The notes below the pieces were generated by a model that ran no database searches, was not told the origin of the DNA, and saw only the letters and a list, made by a program, of their open reading frames with translations. Shown here piece by piece: positions 33,816 to 42,632 of a stretch of DNA of 64,000 nt. Made by a program: the position numbers and the translations under genes. The stretch spans positions 4,913 through 68,912 of the forward strand of contig JBBQNN010000014.1 in assembly GCA_038329965.1 (NCBI GenBank), read 5' to 3'. The DNA is from QHCA01 sp003244095. Lineage in GTDB: Bacteria; Actinomycetota; Actinomycetes; Mycobacteriales; QHCA01. Every line of letters begins with the position of its first letter. Position 1 is the first letter of the stretch.

Positions 33816-34756
33816 GCACTCCTCCTCCGGAGGTGAGCGCCCTCGCCGAGCGCCGGGCGACAGCACGCGAGGCTCGTGACTTCGCCACCGCCGACCTGCT
33901 CCGTGCCGAGATCGCGGAGGCGGGCTGGGCCGTCGCCGACCGGCCGGACGGATTCGATCTGACGATACGACCGCCGTACGACGTCGTACCGTCGGTGAAC
34001 GACCTGCCCGACCACGCTGGCGACCCCGATACGCACCGGGCCAGCGTGGCGGTGGTGGTGGACGGCTGGCCCGACGACCTGGCGGCCTTCGCTGCGGCGG
34101 TGCTGCAGCATGCCCCGCCCGACGTGGTGCTGCTGGCCCTCGACGTCGACAATCGAGACGGCGCCGGCGACGTCCTGCATGCACTCGCCAACTCTCATCC
34201 CGGCCGGGTCGTGGAGTTTCACGTGGAACGCTCGACCGGCTGGGCCGCGGCGGTCGCCGCCCTGGCGCGGGCCGACAGGGCGGCCGTCCACGTGCTGGCC
34301 GACCTGTCGACGATCTTCGACGGCGACGCGCTCACCCCCTTGCTGACGGCCCTGGAGGACCCGGCGGTGGTGGGTGCGGGCTGGCGGGGGGTACGGGTGA
34401 GCAACGACTGGCTGTCGTTCGAGGACGCGCCGGCCGGCGAGGTGGAGGCCGTGCTCGGCTATCTGTTCGCGGTGCGGCGGAGGGCACTGCTGGAGGTCCC
34501 GCCGCACCCCAAGGCCCGGTTCTACCGCAACGCCGACATGGAGTTGTCCTTCGCGCTGCGGCAGGCCGGCCTCGGGCGCCTGGTCGTGCCCGCCGTGGAC
34601 CTGCCCGTGCACCAGGCCCGGCATCGCGGATACCACGACTCCGATCCGACCCTGCGCGACAAGGAGTCGAAGCGCAACTACGACCGCTTCCTCCAACGGT
34701 TCCGCGGGCGGGACGAGTTACGGCTGCCTGGCGGCCAATCGAGCGGAGCGAGATGA
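33812..34756 (+). CDS. Glycosyltransferase-like protein with DALR/CysS-like N-terminus
   Basis: This is a 314-residue protein. The first 50 residues (ALAERRATAREARDFATADLLRAEIAEAGWAVADRPDGFDL) resemble the C-terminal helix-hairpin of cysteinyl-tRNA synthetase, with the pattern R..AR...DFA.AD.LR..I...GW. After it comes a GT-A-like fold: SVAVVVDGWPDDLAAF, a long VVEFHVERSTGWAAAVAAL segment, HVLADLSTIFDGDALTPLL and VVGAGWRGV, then FRNADMELSFALRQAGLGR (written here as FYRNADMELSFAL), a feature of family-2 glycosyltransferases. No classical DxD is certain. GTG overlaps the hadB stop. Donor and acceptor are unknown. Confidence 0.65.
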   Translation: MSTPPPEVSALAERRATAREARDFATADLLRAEIAEAGWAVADRPDGFDLTIRPPYDVVPSVNDLPDHAGDPDTHRASVAVVVDGWPDDLAAFAAAVLQHAPPDVVLLALDVDNRDGAGDVLHALANSHPGRVVEFHVERSTGWAAAVAALARADRAAVHVLADLSTIFDGDALTPLLTALEDPAVVGAGWRGVRVSNDWLSFEDAPAGEVEAVLGYLFAVRRRALLEVPPHPKARFYRNADMELSFALRQAGLGRLVVPAVDLPVHQARHRGYHDSDPTLRDKESKRNYDRFLQRFRGRDELRLPGGQSSGAR

Positions 34757-34772
34757 CGGTTAGCGTGGGCCG

Positions 34773-36206
34773 ATGATGCTGCGGCGGTCGTCCTGTGTTG
34801 CCGGGTTGCTGTTGCTGCTCGCCGGCTGCTACCCGCAGAAGAACGGGGCCCAGCCGAAACCGACGGGCTCGCCCACCCTGGAGGTCCGGCCGTCGGTCAC
34901 TTCGACGCCCGGGACCGGCTGCCCGGCCAGCTACATCGCACCCGACCCGCACCGGCCCGCTGTGACGCTGGTCTTCGACCTGTCGGCCGACCGGCGTACG
35001 GTCACCGGGCACGAGAAGGTCAGGTTCGACCCCGACCTGCCGGTGCACGAGGTGGTGTTCCGGCTGTGGCCCAACGGCGTGAGCGCCCCGGTCGGCACCT
35101 CGCTCACCGTGAGCCGGATCACGACGGCCGGCGCCGGTAACACCCTGGTCTCCGAGTCCCTCGGCGCCAAGCCGGCCACGCAGGGGACGCTGATCACCGC
35201 GCCGCTGGGCCACACCTCGCCGGCCGGCGCGGTGATCACGGCCGACGTGACGTTCACGCTCGTGCTGCCCACGCCGCACTTCGAGCGGTGGGGCTCCTCC
35301 GGCGCGACCGCGTGGTGGGCGACCGGACACCCGATCCTCGCCTGGGAACGCGGCCACGGGTGGCAGCGCCAGCCGGCCGTACGGTTCCCCTCCGAGGCGA
35401 CCGTCAGCGAGGCGGCGGACACCGACATCACCGTGACCACGCCGGCCGGCGACACCGTGCTCATGACCGGCAGCACCGCGGCCCCCACGCCGGTGGCCGG
35501 TGGCCGGCTGTCGTGGCATGCGACGAGCACGGCCGCGCGGGACGTCAGCGTGACGGTCGGCCATTTCACGGTACGAAAGGCGACTGTCGCCGGTGTCGCG
35601 GTCACGGTCGGCATCGCCCCGGAGGTGCGGGCCAGCGCCGACGAGTTGCTGAGCCAGACGCGGCGGTCCATCGAGGCGCTGGTCCGACGTTACGGGCCGT
35701 TCCCCTATCCCAGCCTCGTCGTCTCGGCGCTGCCTGGCCTGTCCTCGGGTGGCATCGAGTACCCGGGGGCGATCCAGGTCGGCCCGCAGCGGTGGGATGT
35801 CGTGCTGCCGCACGAGGTGGCCCACGAGTACTTCTACGGGATGGTCGGTGACAACCAGGCCCGCGACCCCTGGCTCGACGAGGCCTTCGCGACGTACTCC
35901 GAGGCGCTGATCAACTCCGACGAAGTCGACTATCTGCCCGCGCTCGCCCTCCCCGGGCCGGTCGACGCTGCGATGGCCTCCTGGGGCGATGACAAGGACG
36001 GCTATTACGGCACGATCTACAGCAAGGGGGCAGCCGCCCTTCTGACGGCCCGGACGGCAGCCGGTCCGGCGGCCTTCGACGCGGCCATGCGGTGCTACGT
36101 ACGGGCCAATGCCTGGACCGTGGCCACCCCCGACGACGTGGCCCGGGCACTTGCCGGCCTGCCGGCAGCCCTGGCCGTCCTGCGCAAGGCCCGCGCCATC
36201 CCGTAG
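34773..36206 (+). CDS. M1 family zinc metallopeptidase, lipoprotein
   Basis: This is a 477-residue secreted peptidase. The signal ends in a lipobox (LLLLLAGC, Cys near residue 19). The gluzincin motif HEVAHEYFYGMVGDNQARDPWLDEAFATYSE gives HExxH and the third ligand Glu, 18 residues on. The exopeptidase motif GxMEN is here SSGGIEYPG (I-E in place of M-E). The beta-sandwich N-terminal domain (VTLVFDLSADRRTVTGHEKVRF) is typical of M1 proteins. It should sit on the outer face of the membrane. Either of the two adjacent ATG codons (34773, 34776) may be used. Confidence 0.9.
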   Translation: MMLRRSSCVAGLLLLLAGCYPQKNGAQPKPTGSPTLEVRPSVTSTPGTGCPASYIAPDPHRPAVTLVFDLSADRRTVTGHEKVRFDPDLPVHEVVFRLWPNGVSAPVGTSLTVSRITTAGAGNTLVSESLGAKPATQGTLITAPLGHTSPAGAVITADVTFTLVLPTPHFERWGSSGATAWWATGHPILAWERGHGWQRQPAVRFPSEATVSEAADTDITVTTPAGDTVLMTGSTAAPTPVAGGRLSWHATSTAARDVSVTVGHFTVRKATVAGVAVTVGIAPEVRASADELLSQTRRSIEALVRRYGPFPYPSLVVSALPGLSSGGIEYPGAIQVGPQRWDVVLPHEVAHEYFYGMVGDNQARDPWLDEAFATYSEALINSDEVDYLPALALPGPVDAAMASWGDDKDGYYGTIYSKGAAALLTARTAAGPAAFDAAMRCYVRANAWTVATPDDVARALAGLPAALAVLRKARAIP

Positions 36207-36240
36207 CCCACCCCGCACCGGCCGGCGGTCAGCCGGGCCG

Positions 36241-36265
36241 TCAAAGTGACGACTTCGGGAAGTCG
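36241..36265. repeat. Dispersed palindromic element, copy D
   Basis: TCAAAGTGACGACTTCGGGAAGTCG ends in a palindrome with 7-base arms (CGACTTC and GAAGTCG) around GG. The first ten bases equal those inside copy A (654-665). It lies between two convergent genes. Confidence 0.55.
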
Positions 36266-36283
36266 CTGCATGGCGGCGCGGAT

Positions 36284-37309
36284 CTACGCCGGGGTGAGGG
36301 CGGCGGCGGCCTGCCGCAGATCCGGCAGGAGTCCCCACAGGGCGGCCCGGCGGCCAGCCAGGCCGGCAGCGTCGCTGAGGCCGAGCAGGTCGGTGACGGC
36401 AGCGCGAAATGTCAGCTCGCCCGCGCGGCGCTGGGCTGGGCTGGCGTCCACGGCGAGGATCTGCTGGCAGCGGGCGAGGGTCGCGATGATCCAGAAGACC
36501 GCTTCGCGGTGGTCGCCGTCGTCGATCAGCCGCTGGCTGCCGTCGATGGCGATCGGCCGGGCCGCGGGCGTGATGTCGGTGGAGCAGAACAACGGTGTTC
36601 GGCCCACCGTCGCGGCCAGGTCGAAGGTGGACGCGAGCTCGTCGAGGTGCCGCTGCACGGCCTGCCGATCAGCGTCCGCGCAACCGAGCAACCCGAGCAG
36701 CGCCTGGTAGAGGTCGTCCCGACCTTGCGGGCGCAGCACCTCCCGGGCCGCGAGGTAGCGTAGCCGTACCGTCGGGGGCCGCAGTCCGGCCACAAGTACG
36801 AGGACCGTCGTCAGGCTCGTCGGGAACATCCACGCGGTCACCTGCTCATGCCAGGCGGCGGCCGGGTCGAGCGTGCGCAGCCGGTCCGCCATCGTGCCCA
36901 GCACGTCGTCGCAGCGGACCCGCACGGCGTCGGGATGGCCGAAGGGGGGCGCGATGTGGTCACGAAGCCGGCCGAGGAGTCCGGTCGGGTCGGAGATCAC
37001 GTGGTCGCCGCTGAAGCTCGGCGCCAGGTAATGGGAGGCGGCCACGTCGTCGGCGACGCTGAGCGCGGCCAGGGGCAGGTACGTGACCTCGAGCAGCACG
37101 CCGCCGTAGCCGAACTTGCCCGGCTTGGGCGGCGCCTGGGCGCCGGCGAGCACCACGACCACGTCAACGTCCGACGTCGCCGGCAACACGCCGTTCGCCG
37201 GCATGGCCGGCGTGGAGCCGCTGAAGAAGGCCCCCTGAAACCGGGGATCGCCGGCTGCCTGCTCCTCGACCCAGGCGGCCGCCGCCGCACGCCCCTCCCG
37301 GACCAGCAC
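36284..37309 (-). CDS. Nucleotidyltransferase-like protein
   Basis: This protein has about 341 residues. The first 100 have the nucleotidyltransferase pattern FFSGST...ATSDVDVVVVL, with the paired Asp of the active site, and the following strand VLLEVTYLPLAAL. The rest is helical (GLRPPTVRLRYLAAREVL, YQALLGLLGCADADRQAV), as in aminoglycoside-adenylyltransferase-like or kanamycin-type enzymes. GTG at 37309 is a choice; the frame is open further upstream but looks noncoding. Its substrate is not known. It converges on the M1 peptidase gene. Confidence 0.65.
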   Translation of the reverse strand: MLVREGRAAAAAWVEEQAAGDPRFQGAFFSGSTPAMPANGVLPATSDVDVVVVLAGAQAPPKPGKFGYGGVLLEVTYLPLAALSVADDVAASHYLAPSFSGDHVISDPTGLLGRLRDHIAPPFGHPDAVRVRCDDVLGTMADRLRTLDPAAAWHEQVTAWMFPTSLTTVLVLVAGLRPPTVRLRYLAAREVLRPQGRDDLYQALLGLLGCADADRQAVQRHLDELASTFDLAATVGRTPLFCSTDITPAARPIAIDGSQRLIDDGDHREAVFWIIATLARCQQILAVDASPAQRRAGELTFRAAVTDLLGLSDAAGLAGRRAALWGLLPDLRQAAAALTPA

Positions 37310-37399
37310 ACCAAGGACTCTAGGCGCCAAACCCACCGAGCAATGTCCCGGCACCGCGGGTGGTCCGCACCGGTGGGAACGCTTGGAGCGAGCTGACAA

Positions 37400-38473
37400 T
37401 CAGTCGACCGCGTCGCGGCCGATATCGGCCACGGACGGTCGCCCGGCGAGCGCCATCGTGTGTTCGAGATCGTCGGTCAGCATGCTGAGGACGTGTTCCA
37501 CACCGTCGGCGCCGCCGACCGCCAGCCCCCACAGCACGGGCCGGCCCACCAGCACCGCGTCGGCACCGAGGGCCAGGGCGATGAACACGTCGCGCCCCCG
37601 GCGGACTCCGCCGTCGACCAGCACCGGGCAGCGACCCGCGACCGCGCCGACCACGTCGGGCAGGGCACGCAGGCTGGCGATGCCGCCGTCGAGCTGGCGC
37701 CCGCCGTGGTTGGACACGATGATGCCGTCGACCCCGTGCTCGACGGCCAGCGCCGCGTCCGGCGCCGTCACGATCCCCTTCAGCAGCAGCGGCATGTCGG
37801 TCAGCTCCCGCAGCCAGGCGAGATCGGCCCAGGTGAGCGTCTGGTCGAAGATGTCGCGGGCGGTGGCGGCCAGGCCGGAGATCCCCTCCTGCCGCTCGTG
37901 CAGAGAGACAGGAAGCCCCGCGCGGACGTTGGCCGGGCTGGCGCCGGCGTTGACGACATAGCTGTTGCGCTCGTCGCGCAGCCGACGGCCCAGCCGCGGG
38001 GTGTCCACGGTGAGTACGAGGCCGGAGAAGCCGGCTGCGTCCGCCCGGGTCACCATGTCGACGACCACGCCCCGGTCGCGGAGCAGGTAGAGCTGGAACC
38101 ACAGCGGTCCGGCCGCGGCGGCCGCGATGTCGGCCAGCGGCCGGCTCGACATCGTGCTGACCACGAACAGCGACCCCGCGGCCGCGGTGCCGCGCGCCGT
38201 CGCCGGCTCGGCGTCGTCGTGCACCTGGCCGTGGAAGGCGGTGGGTGCCACGATCACCGGCGAGCGCAGCGGGGAGCCGAGCACGGTCGTCGCCGTGTCG
38301 CACCGGGACACGTCGACCAGCACGCGCGGCCGGATGCTGATCCGGTCGAAGGCCTCCCGGTTGGCGTGCAGGGTCAGCTCCGCACCCGCGCCGCCCTCGA
38401 TGTAGTCCCACACCGCCGCGGGCAGTCGCTCGCGAGCCAGCGGCTCGTAGTCCTCGACACAGACGATCGACAC
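37400..38473 (-). CDS. FMN-dependent alpha-hydroxy-acid oxidizing protein
   Basis: This is a 357-residue TIM-barrel flavoenzyme of the lactate/glycolate oxidase family. It has VWDYIEGGAGAELTL at the start, VIVAPTAFHGQVH, LWFQLYLLRDRGV, VLTVDTPRLGRRLRDERN, MPLLLKGIVTAPDA, and the catalytic IIVSNHGGRQLDGG with the base His, then VLVDGGVRRGRDV and the FMN phosphate site. GTG at 38473 is chosen because GGAGG stands five bases before. The frame could begin seven codons earlier at an ATG. The acid substrate (lactate, glycolate, mandelate) is not determinable. FMN-dependent members of mycofactocin clusters are also like this. Confidence 0.88.
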   Translation of the reverse strand: MSIVCVEDYEPLARERLPAAVWDYIEGGAGAELTLHANREAFDRISIRPRVLVDVSRCDTATTVLGSPLRSPVIVAPTAFHGQVHDDAEPATARGTAAAGSLFVVSTMSSRPLADIAAAAAGPLWFQLYLLRDRGVVVDMVTRADAAGFSGLVLTVDTPRLGRRLRDERNSYVVNAGASPANVRAGLPVSLHERQEGISGLAATARDIFDQTLTWADLAWLRELTDMPLLLKGIVTAPDAALAVEHGVDGIIVSNHGGRQLDGGIASLRALPDVVGAVAGRCPVLVDGGVRRGRDVFIALALGADAVLVGRPVLWGLAVGGADGVEHVLSMLTDDLEHTMALAGRPSVADIGRDAVD

Positions 38474-38560
38474 GTGCACCTCCGCTGGATTCACCTGGAC
38501 TGCGGCGATCGGGGCACGCTACAGCGGGCGGGTTCGCCGCGCTTGGTCGTTTCCCGGTGT

Positions 38561-39769
38561 TCAGCCGGCTTCGGCGAAGAGTTTCGCCAGCCGCTGCACG
38601 CCTTCGGCCAGGTCGTCATCGCCGAGCGCGTACGACAGCCGGAAGTAGCCGGGCGTGCCGAAGGCCTCACCCGGGACCACCGCCACCTCGGCCTCCTCCA
38701 GAGCGATCGCCGCCAGCTCCAGTGAGGTCGACGGCACGCGGCCGCGCAGGGTGCGGCCCAGCAGCCCGCGTACCGAGGGGTAGCAGTAGAACGCGCCCTG
38801 CGGCTCCGGGCAGGTGATGCCCTCGATGTCGCTCAGCATCGCGGTCATCGTGCGCCGCCGCCGGTCGAAGGCGGCCCGCATCTGCCCGACGGCGACGAGG
38901 TCGCCGGATACGGCTGCCAGCGCTGCCGCCTGTGAGACGTTGGCCACGTTGGAGGTCGCGTGGGAATGCAGGTTGGTGGCCGCCTTGACCACATCGGCCG
39001 GGCCGATCATCCAGCCCACCCGCCAACCGGTCATCGCATACGTCTTGGCCACCCCGTTGACCACCACGCACCGGTCGGCCAGCTCGGGGACCAGCACCGG
39101 CATGGAGGAGTGCACGGCGTCGCCGTACACGAGGTGCTCGTAGATCTCGTCGGTGACCACCCAGAGGCCGCGCTCGAGTGCCCATCTCCCGATGGCCTCC
39201 ACCTGGGCCGGGGGGTAGACGGCACCGGTCGGGTTGGAGGGGGAGACGAAGACCAACAGCTTGGTCCGGTCGGTGCAGGCGGCGTCGAGCTGGTCGACCG
39301 AGGCGAGGTAGCCGGTGGACTCGTCGGTGAGCACCTCGACCGGGACACCGCCGGCCAGCCGGATCGACTCGGGATAGGTGGTCCAGTACGGGGTGGGCAG
39401 CAGTACCTCGTCACCGGGGTCGAGCAGGGTGGCGAAGGTCTCGTAGAGCGCCTGCTTGCCGCCGTTGGTGATCAGGACCTGGGAGGCCTGTACCGCATAG
39501 CGGGAGTCCCGCAGGGTCTTGGCGGCCACCGCCTCCCGCAGCTCGGGTAGCCCGCCGGCCGGGGTGTAGCCGTGGTACTTCCGCAGCCCGCAGGCCTCGC
39601 GGGCGGCCTCGACGATGTGCGCGGGAGTCGGGAAGTCGGGCTCCCCGGCGCCGAAGATGATCACCGGTGCGCCGGCCGCCCGCATCGCCTTGGCCGCCGC
39701 GTCGACCGCGAGGGTGGCAGACTCGGTGATGCCGCTGACGCGCGCGGAAACCCGCTTGAAGTCCGTCAT
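38561..39769 (-). CDS. aspC: Aspartate aminotransferase-type PLP enzyme
   Basis: This is a 402-residue class I/II aminotransferase. The typical segments are VIIFGAGEPDFPTPAHI, YTPAGGLPELREAVAAK, NGGKQALYETFATLLDPGDEVLLPTPYWTTYPE, FVSPSNPTGAVY, VVTDEIYEHLVYGD and VNGVAKTYAMTGWRVGW (PLP Lys). The end is FRLSYALGDDDLAEG. ATG at 39769 is the start. The open frame runs far upstream into a tandem repeat but has no family sequence there. Gene order next to tRNA-Trp and secE is the usual actinobacterial one. Specificity for aspartate is by family and position. Confidence 0.92.
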   Translation of the reverse strand: MTDFKRVSARVSGITESATLAVDAAAKAMRAAGAPVIIFGAGEPDFPTPAHIVEAAREACGLRKYHGYTPAGGLPELREAVAAKTLRDSRYAVQASQVLITNGGKQALYETFATLLDPGDEVLLPTPYWTTYPESIRLAGGVPVEVLTDESTGYLASVDQLDAACTDRTKLLVFVSPSNPTGAVYPPAQVEAIGRWALERGLWVVTDEIYEHLVYGDAVHSSMPVLVPELADRCVVVNGVAKTYAMTGWRVGWMIGPADVVKAATNLHSHATSNVANVSQAAALAAVSGDLVAVGQMRAAFDRRRRTMTAMLSDIEGITCPEPQGAFYCYPSVRGLLGRTLRGRVPSTSLELAAIALEEAEVAVVPGEAFGTPGYFRLSYALGDDDLAEGVQRLAKLFAEAG

Positions 39770-39806
39770 GCCGACATCGTCCCAGACGCGGGAGGACGCC
39801 GGGGCG

Positions 39807-39878
39807 GCGACGACGCACTTCCCGCCGCGGAGGAGCCATGAAGCGACGACGCACTTCCCGCCGGGGAGGAGCCATGGA
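39807..39878. repeat. Two-copy 36-base tandem repeat
   Basis: The unit GCGACGACGCACTTCCCGCC plus 16 further bases ending in GGAGGAGCCATG occurs twice, at 39807 and 39843, with one mismatch in 34 bases. It lies between the aminotransferase start and tRNA-Trp. Each unit contains a GGAGGAGCCATG that looks like a ribosome site plus ATG on the plus strand. Confidence 0.75.
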
Positions 39879-40006
39879 GCGGTACGGTTGGGCCGGGCCG
39901 GACGGACCCCGTACACTCGTTGTCTTGGGGTGTCCTGTCCTGCCTGCCCTATGCAGTCGGCGAATGCGCTCCAAGGCGCATCCTCTCCAGGGCGAGAGTG
40001 TTCCGA

Positions 40007-40080
40007 AGGGGCGTGGCTCAATTGGTTAGAGCACCGGTCTCCAAAACCGGCGGTTGCAGGTTCGAGTCCTGCCGCCCCTG
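40007..40080 (+). tRNA. tRNA-Trp (CCA)
   Basis: The acceptor AGGGGCG pairs with CGCCCCT. The anticodon CCA stands in CGGTCTCCAAAACCGG, and the T-arm is GCAGGTTCGAGTCCTGC. The place before secE is the conserved one. Confidence 0.95.
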
Positions 40081-40136
40081 CGCACCATCGACAATGTCAC
40101 CGACAGGCCGACTCGACCCGACATGAAGAGGACCTC

Positions 40137-40400
40137 GTGACCCAGACGAGCGGGGGGACCACCAAGGTCCCGCGGAAGCCCCCGGCCGACGTCGCCACCG
40201 ACGGCCGCGCCAGCCCGCTGCGCCGACTGTCCCGGTTCTACCGGGAGGTCGTCGCCGAGCTGCGCAAGGTCATCTGGCCGACGCGCAAGGAGCTGATCAC
40301 CTACACCACCGTGGTGGTGGTGTTCGTGTCCATCATCGTGGCGATCGTCGCCGGCCTCGACCTTGGCTTCGCCAAGATCGTGCTGATCGTGTTCGGCTGA
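40137..40400 (+). CDS. secE: Protein translocase subunit SecE
   Basis: This 87-residue single-helix subunit of the SecYEG channel has the cytoplasmic family motif RLSRFYREVVAELRKVIWPTRKELITYTTVVVVFVSI. The helix runs to about residue 80. GTG at 40137 starts a 27-residue polar N-terminus. A GAGGACCTC precedes the start. It is followed by nusG after 47 bases. Confidence 0.95.
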   Translation: MTQTSGGTTKVPRKPPADVATDGRASPLRRLSRFYREVVAELRKVIWPTRKELITYTTVVVVFVSIIVAIVAGLDLGFAKIVLIVFG

Positions 40401-40447
40401 CCGACCCTCGCTAGACCACCGTAGGACCACTGAAAGAGAGCGACCGC

Positions 40448-41146
40448 GTGTCCGAGTTGGACCAGTCCACCACCACCGCCGTAGGCGACGTGCCCGAGGC
40501 ACGGACCGCCGAGAGCGACATGACCGAGCCCGCAGCCGAGGTCGCGGAGGCCCCCGCCGAGGAGGTCGATCCGGTCGAGGAGCTGCGCCAGGAGCTGCGG
40601 TCCGCCCCGGGTGAGTGGTACGTCGTGCACTCCTACGCCGGCTACGAGAACAAGGTCAAGACCAACCTGCTGAGCCGGATCTCCTCGCTGGACATGGAGG
40701 ACTTCATCTACCAGATCGAGGTCCCCACCCAGGAGATCACCGAGGTCAAGAACGGCAAGCGCCAGCAGGTGCAGAGCAAGGTGTTCCCCGGCTACATCCT
40801 GGTCCGTATGGAGCTGACTCCCGAGTCCTGGTCTGCCGTACGCAACACCCCCGGTGTCACCGGCTTCGTCGGTGCGACCTCGCGGATGGACCAGCCTTCG
40901 CCGCTGCACACGGAGGAAGTCGTCAGCATCCTGCTGCCGGCCGTGGAGCGCGAGGCCAAGCCCAAGGTGACCGTCGTCGACTTCGAGGTGGGTGACTCGG
41001 TGACGGTGACCGAGGGGGCGTTCGCGACCCTGCCGGCCAGCATCGCCGAGATCAACCCCGAGTCGCAGAAGCTCAAGGTGCTCGTGTCAATCTTCGGCCG
41101 CGAGACGCCGGTCGAGCTCAACTTCAACCAGGTCTCCAAGATCTAA
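40448..41146 (+). CDS. nusG: Transcription termination/antitermination protein NusG
   Basis: This is a 232-residue protein. The NGN domain begins at EWYVVHSYAGYENKVKTNLLSRI (about residue 57), with SKVFPGYILVRM, WSAVRNTPGVTGFVG, and the KOW domain VDFEVGDSVTVTEGAFATLPASIAEI. The end is VELNFNQVSKI. The acidic N-terminal extension of about 55 residues (EVAEAPAEEVDPVEEL) is common in actinobacteria. The start is GTG with AAGAGAG upstream. Confidence 0.96.
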   Translation: MSELDQSTTTAVGDVPEARTAESDMTEPAAEVAEAPAEEVDPVEELRQELRSAPGEWYVVHSYAGYENKVKTNLLSRISSLDMEDFIYQIEVPTQEITEVKNGKRQQVQSKVFPGYILVRMELTPESWSAVRNTPGVTGFVGATSRMDQPSPLHTEEVVSILLPAVEREAKPKVTVVDFEVGDSVTVTEGAFATLPASIAEINPESQKLKVLVSIFGRETPVELNFNQVSKI

Positions 41147-41157
41147 GAGGAATCCCG

Positions 41158-41592
41158 ATGCCCCCCAAGAAGAAGAAGCTGGCCGCTGTCATCAAGCTGC
41201 AGATCAAGGCCGGCCTCGCCAACCCCGCGCCACCGGTCGGCCCCGCGCTCGGCCAGCACGGCGTCAACATCATGGAGTTCTGCAAGGCCTACAACGCTGC
41301 CACGGAGTCCCAGCGTGGCGATGTCGTGCCCGTCGAAATCTCGGTGTACGAGGACCGCTCGTTCACCTTCATCACCAAGACCCCTCCGGCGGCTCGGCTG
41401 CTTTTGAAGGCGGCCGGGGTCGACAAGGGCAGCGGCGAGCCGCACAAGACCAAGGTCGCCTCCGTCACGCGCGCCCAGCTGCGGCAGATCGCCGAGACCA
41501 AGATGGAAGACCTCAACGCCAACGACGTCGACGCCGCCGCCAAGATCATCGCCGGCACCGCCCGATCGATGGGTATCACCATCTCGGGCTGA
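41158..41592 (+). CDS. rplK: 50S ribosomal protein L11
   Basis: This 144-residue protein has KKKKLAAVIKLQIKAGLANPAPPVGPALGQHGVNIMEFCKAYN, with the conserved N-terminal proline helix. The C-terminal rRNA-binding part has AKIIAGTARSMGITISG. The start ATG is 12 bases after nusG, with GAGGAA as its ribosome site. Confidence 0.97.
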   Translation: MPPKKKKLAAVIKLQIKAGLANPAPPVGPALGQHGVNIMEFCKAYNAATESQRGDVVPVEISVYEDRSFTFITKTPPAARLLLKAAGVDKGSGEPHKTKVASVTRAQLRQIAETKMEDLNANDVDAAAKIIAGTARSMGITISG

Positions 41593-41675
41593 TCCGCGGC
41601 GGGTTTGCCACACGCGTGGGAGGGCCTGACCGGCCCGCCTGACCACAACCTCGCTCGACCACAATGAGGAGCGCA

Positions 41676-42398
41676 ATGAAACACGGGAAGAAGTACCGGC
41701 AGGCTGCCGACAGGATCGAGCCCGGCAGGATCTACAGCCCGCTCGCCGCGGCCCGGCTGGCCAAGCAAACCTCGACCACCGGCTTCGACGCCACCGTCGA
41801 GGTCGCCATGCGGCTCGGTGTCGACCCTCGCAAGGCCGACCAGATGGTGCGCGGCACCGTCAACCTGCCGCACGGCACCGGCAAGACCGCCCGGGTGATC
41901 GTGTTCGCCACCGGTGACAAGGCTGCCGAGGCGAGCGCCGCGGGTGCTGATCTCGTCGGCTCCGACGACCTGATCGAGCAGATCCAAGGCGGCTTCCTCG
42001 ACTTCGACGCCGCGGTGGCCACGCCCGACCAGATGAGCAAGGTCGGCAAGATTGCCCGGATCCTCGGCCCGCGCGGGCTGATGCCCAACCCCAAGACCGG
42101 CACGGTCACCCCGGATGTCGCCAAGGCGGTGTCCGACATCAAGGGCGGCAAGGTCAACTTCCGGGTCGACAAGCAGGCCAACCTGCACCTGGTGATCGGC
42201 AAGACCTCGTTCGACGCGGAGAAGCTGGTCGAGAACTACGCCGCGGCCTTCGACGAGGTGACCCGGGCCAAGCCCTCGGCCTCCAAGGGCAAGTACATCC
42301 GCAAGGTGACCGTGGCCACGAGCATGGGCCCGGGCATCCCGGTCGATTCCAACAAGACCCGCAACTTCCTGGTCGAGGACGAGCCCACCCCCGCCTGA
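41676..42398 (+). CDS. rplA: 50S ribosomal protein L1
   Basis: This 240-residue L1-stalk protein starts with KHGKKYRQAADRIEPGRIYSPLAAARLAKQTS. VEVAMRLGVDPRKADQMVRGTVNLPHGTGK, GPRGLMPNPKTGTVT and VRVDK-type strands follow. ATG at 41676 is preferred to the ATG at 41664, because GAGGAGC lies between them as the ribosome site. It is cotranscribed with rplK. Confidence 0.96.
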   Translation: MKHGKKYRQAADRIEPGRIYSPLAAARLAKQTSTTGFDATVEVAMRLGVDPRKADQMVRGTVNLPHGTGKTARVIVFATGDKAAEASAAGADLVGSDDLIEQIQGGFLDFDAAVATPDQMSKVGKIARILGPRGLMPNPKTGTVTPDVAKAVSDIKGGKVNFRVDKQANLHLVIGKTSFDAEKLVENYAAAFDEVTRAKPSASKGKYIRKVTVATSMGPGIPVDSNKTRNFLVEDEPTPA

Positions 42399-42439
42399 GG
42401 CCAGGCAGCACGGCCGAGGGTGGCCGGCGGGGTCTCCCA

Positions 42440-42625
42440 AACCGGTTTGGCCGTACGACGACCCACCACGTACCCTGCTAGAGGTTCCACCCGAAGACCG
42501 CTGGTCGTCGTGCTCCGGCACGGCCGAAGGTCCCGCTCCGGCGGGCGACCCGCGCAGGCTGGACGGTTCGGCCCGCCGCGGCTGCGGCGGCTCGCCCCGT
42601 GTCCCTGCGCGCCGACAGACGCAGG
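42440..42625 (+). ncRNA. L10 leader (ribosomal-protein autoregulatory RNA)
   Basis: The 234-base gap before rplJ holds a structured leader. Arms ACGACGACC (42455-42463) and GGTCGTCGT (42503-42511) enclose the GGTTCCACCCGAAGACC segment. A GC-rich second helix (GGTCCCGCTCC/GGCGGGCGACC) and GCGCAGGCTGG follow. This is the layout of actinobacterial L10 leaders, where L10-L12 binds and shuts off rplJL. The assignment is by position and pattern. Confidence 0.6.
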
Positions 42626-42632
42626 AGAACGC

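Noticed and set aside
39770..40021. An 84-codon N-terminal extension of the aminotransferase
   Set aside because: It covers the tandem repeat and overlaps tRNA-Trp, and has no family sequence. The family starts at 39769.
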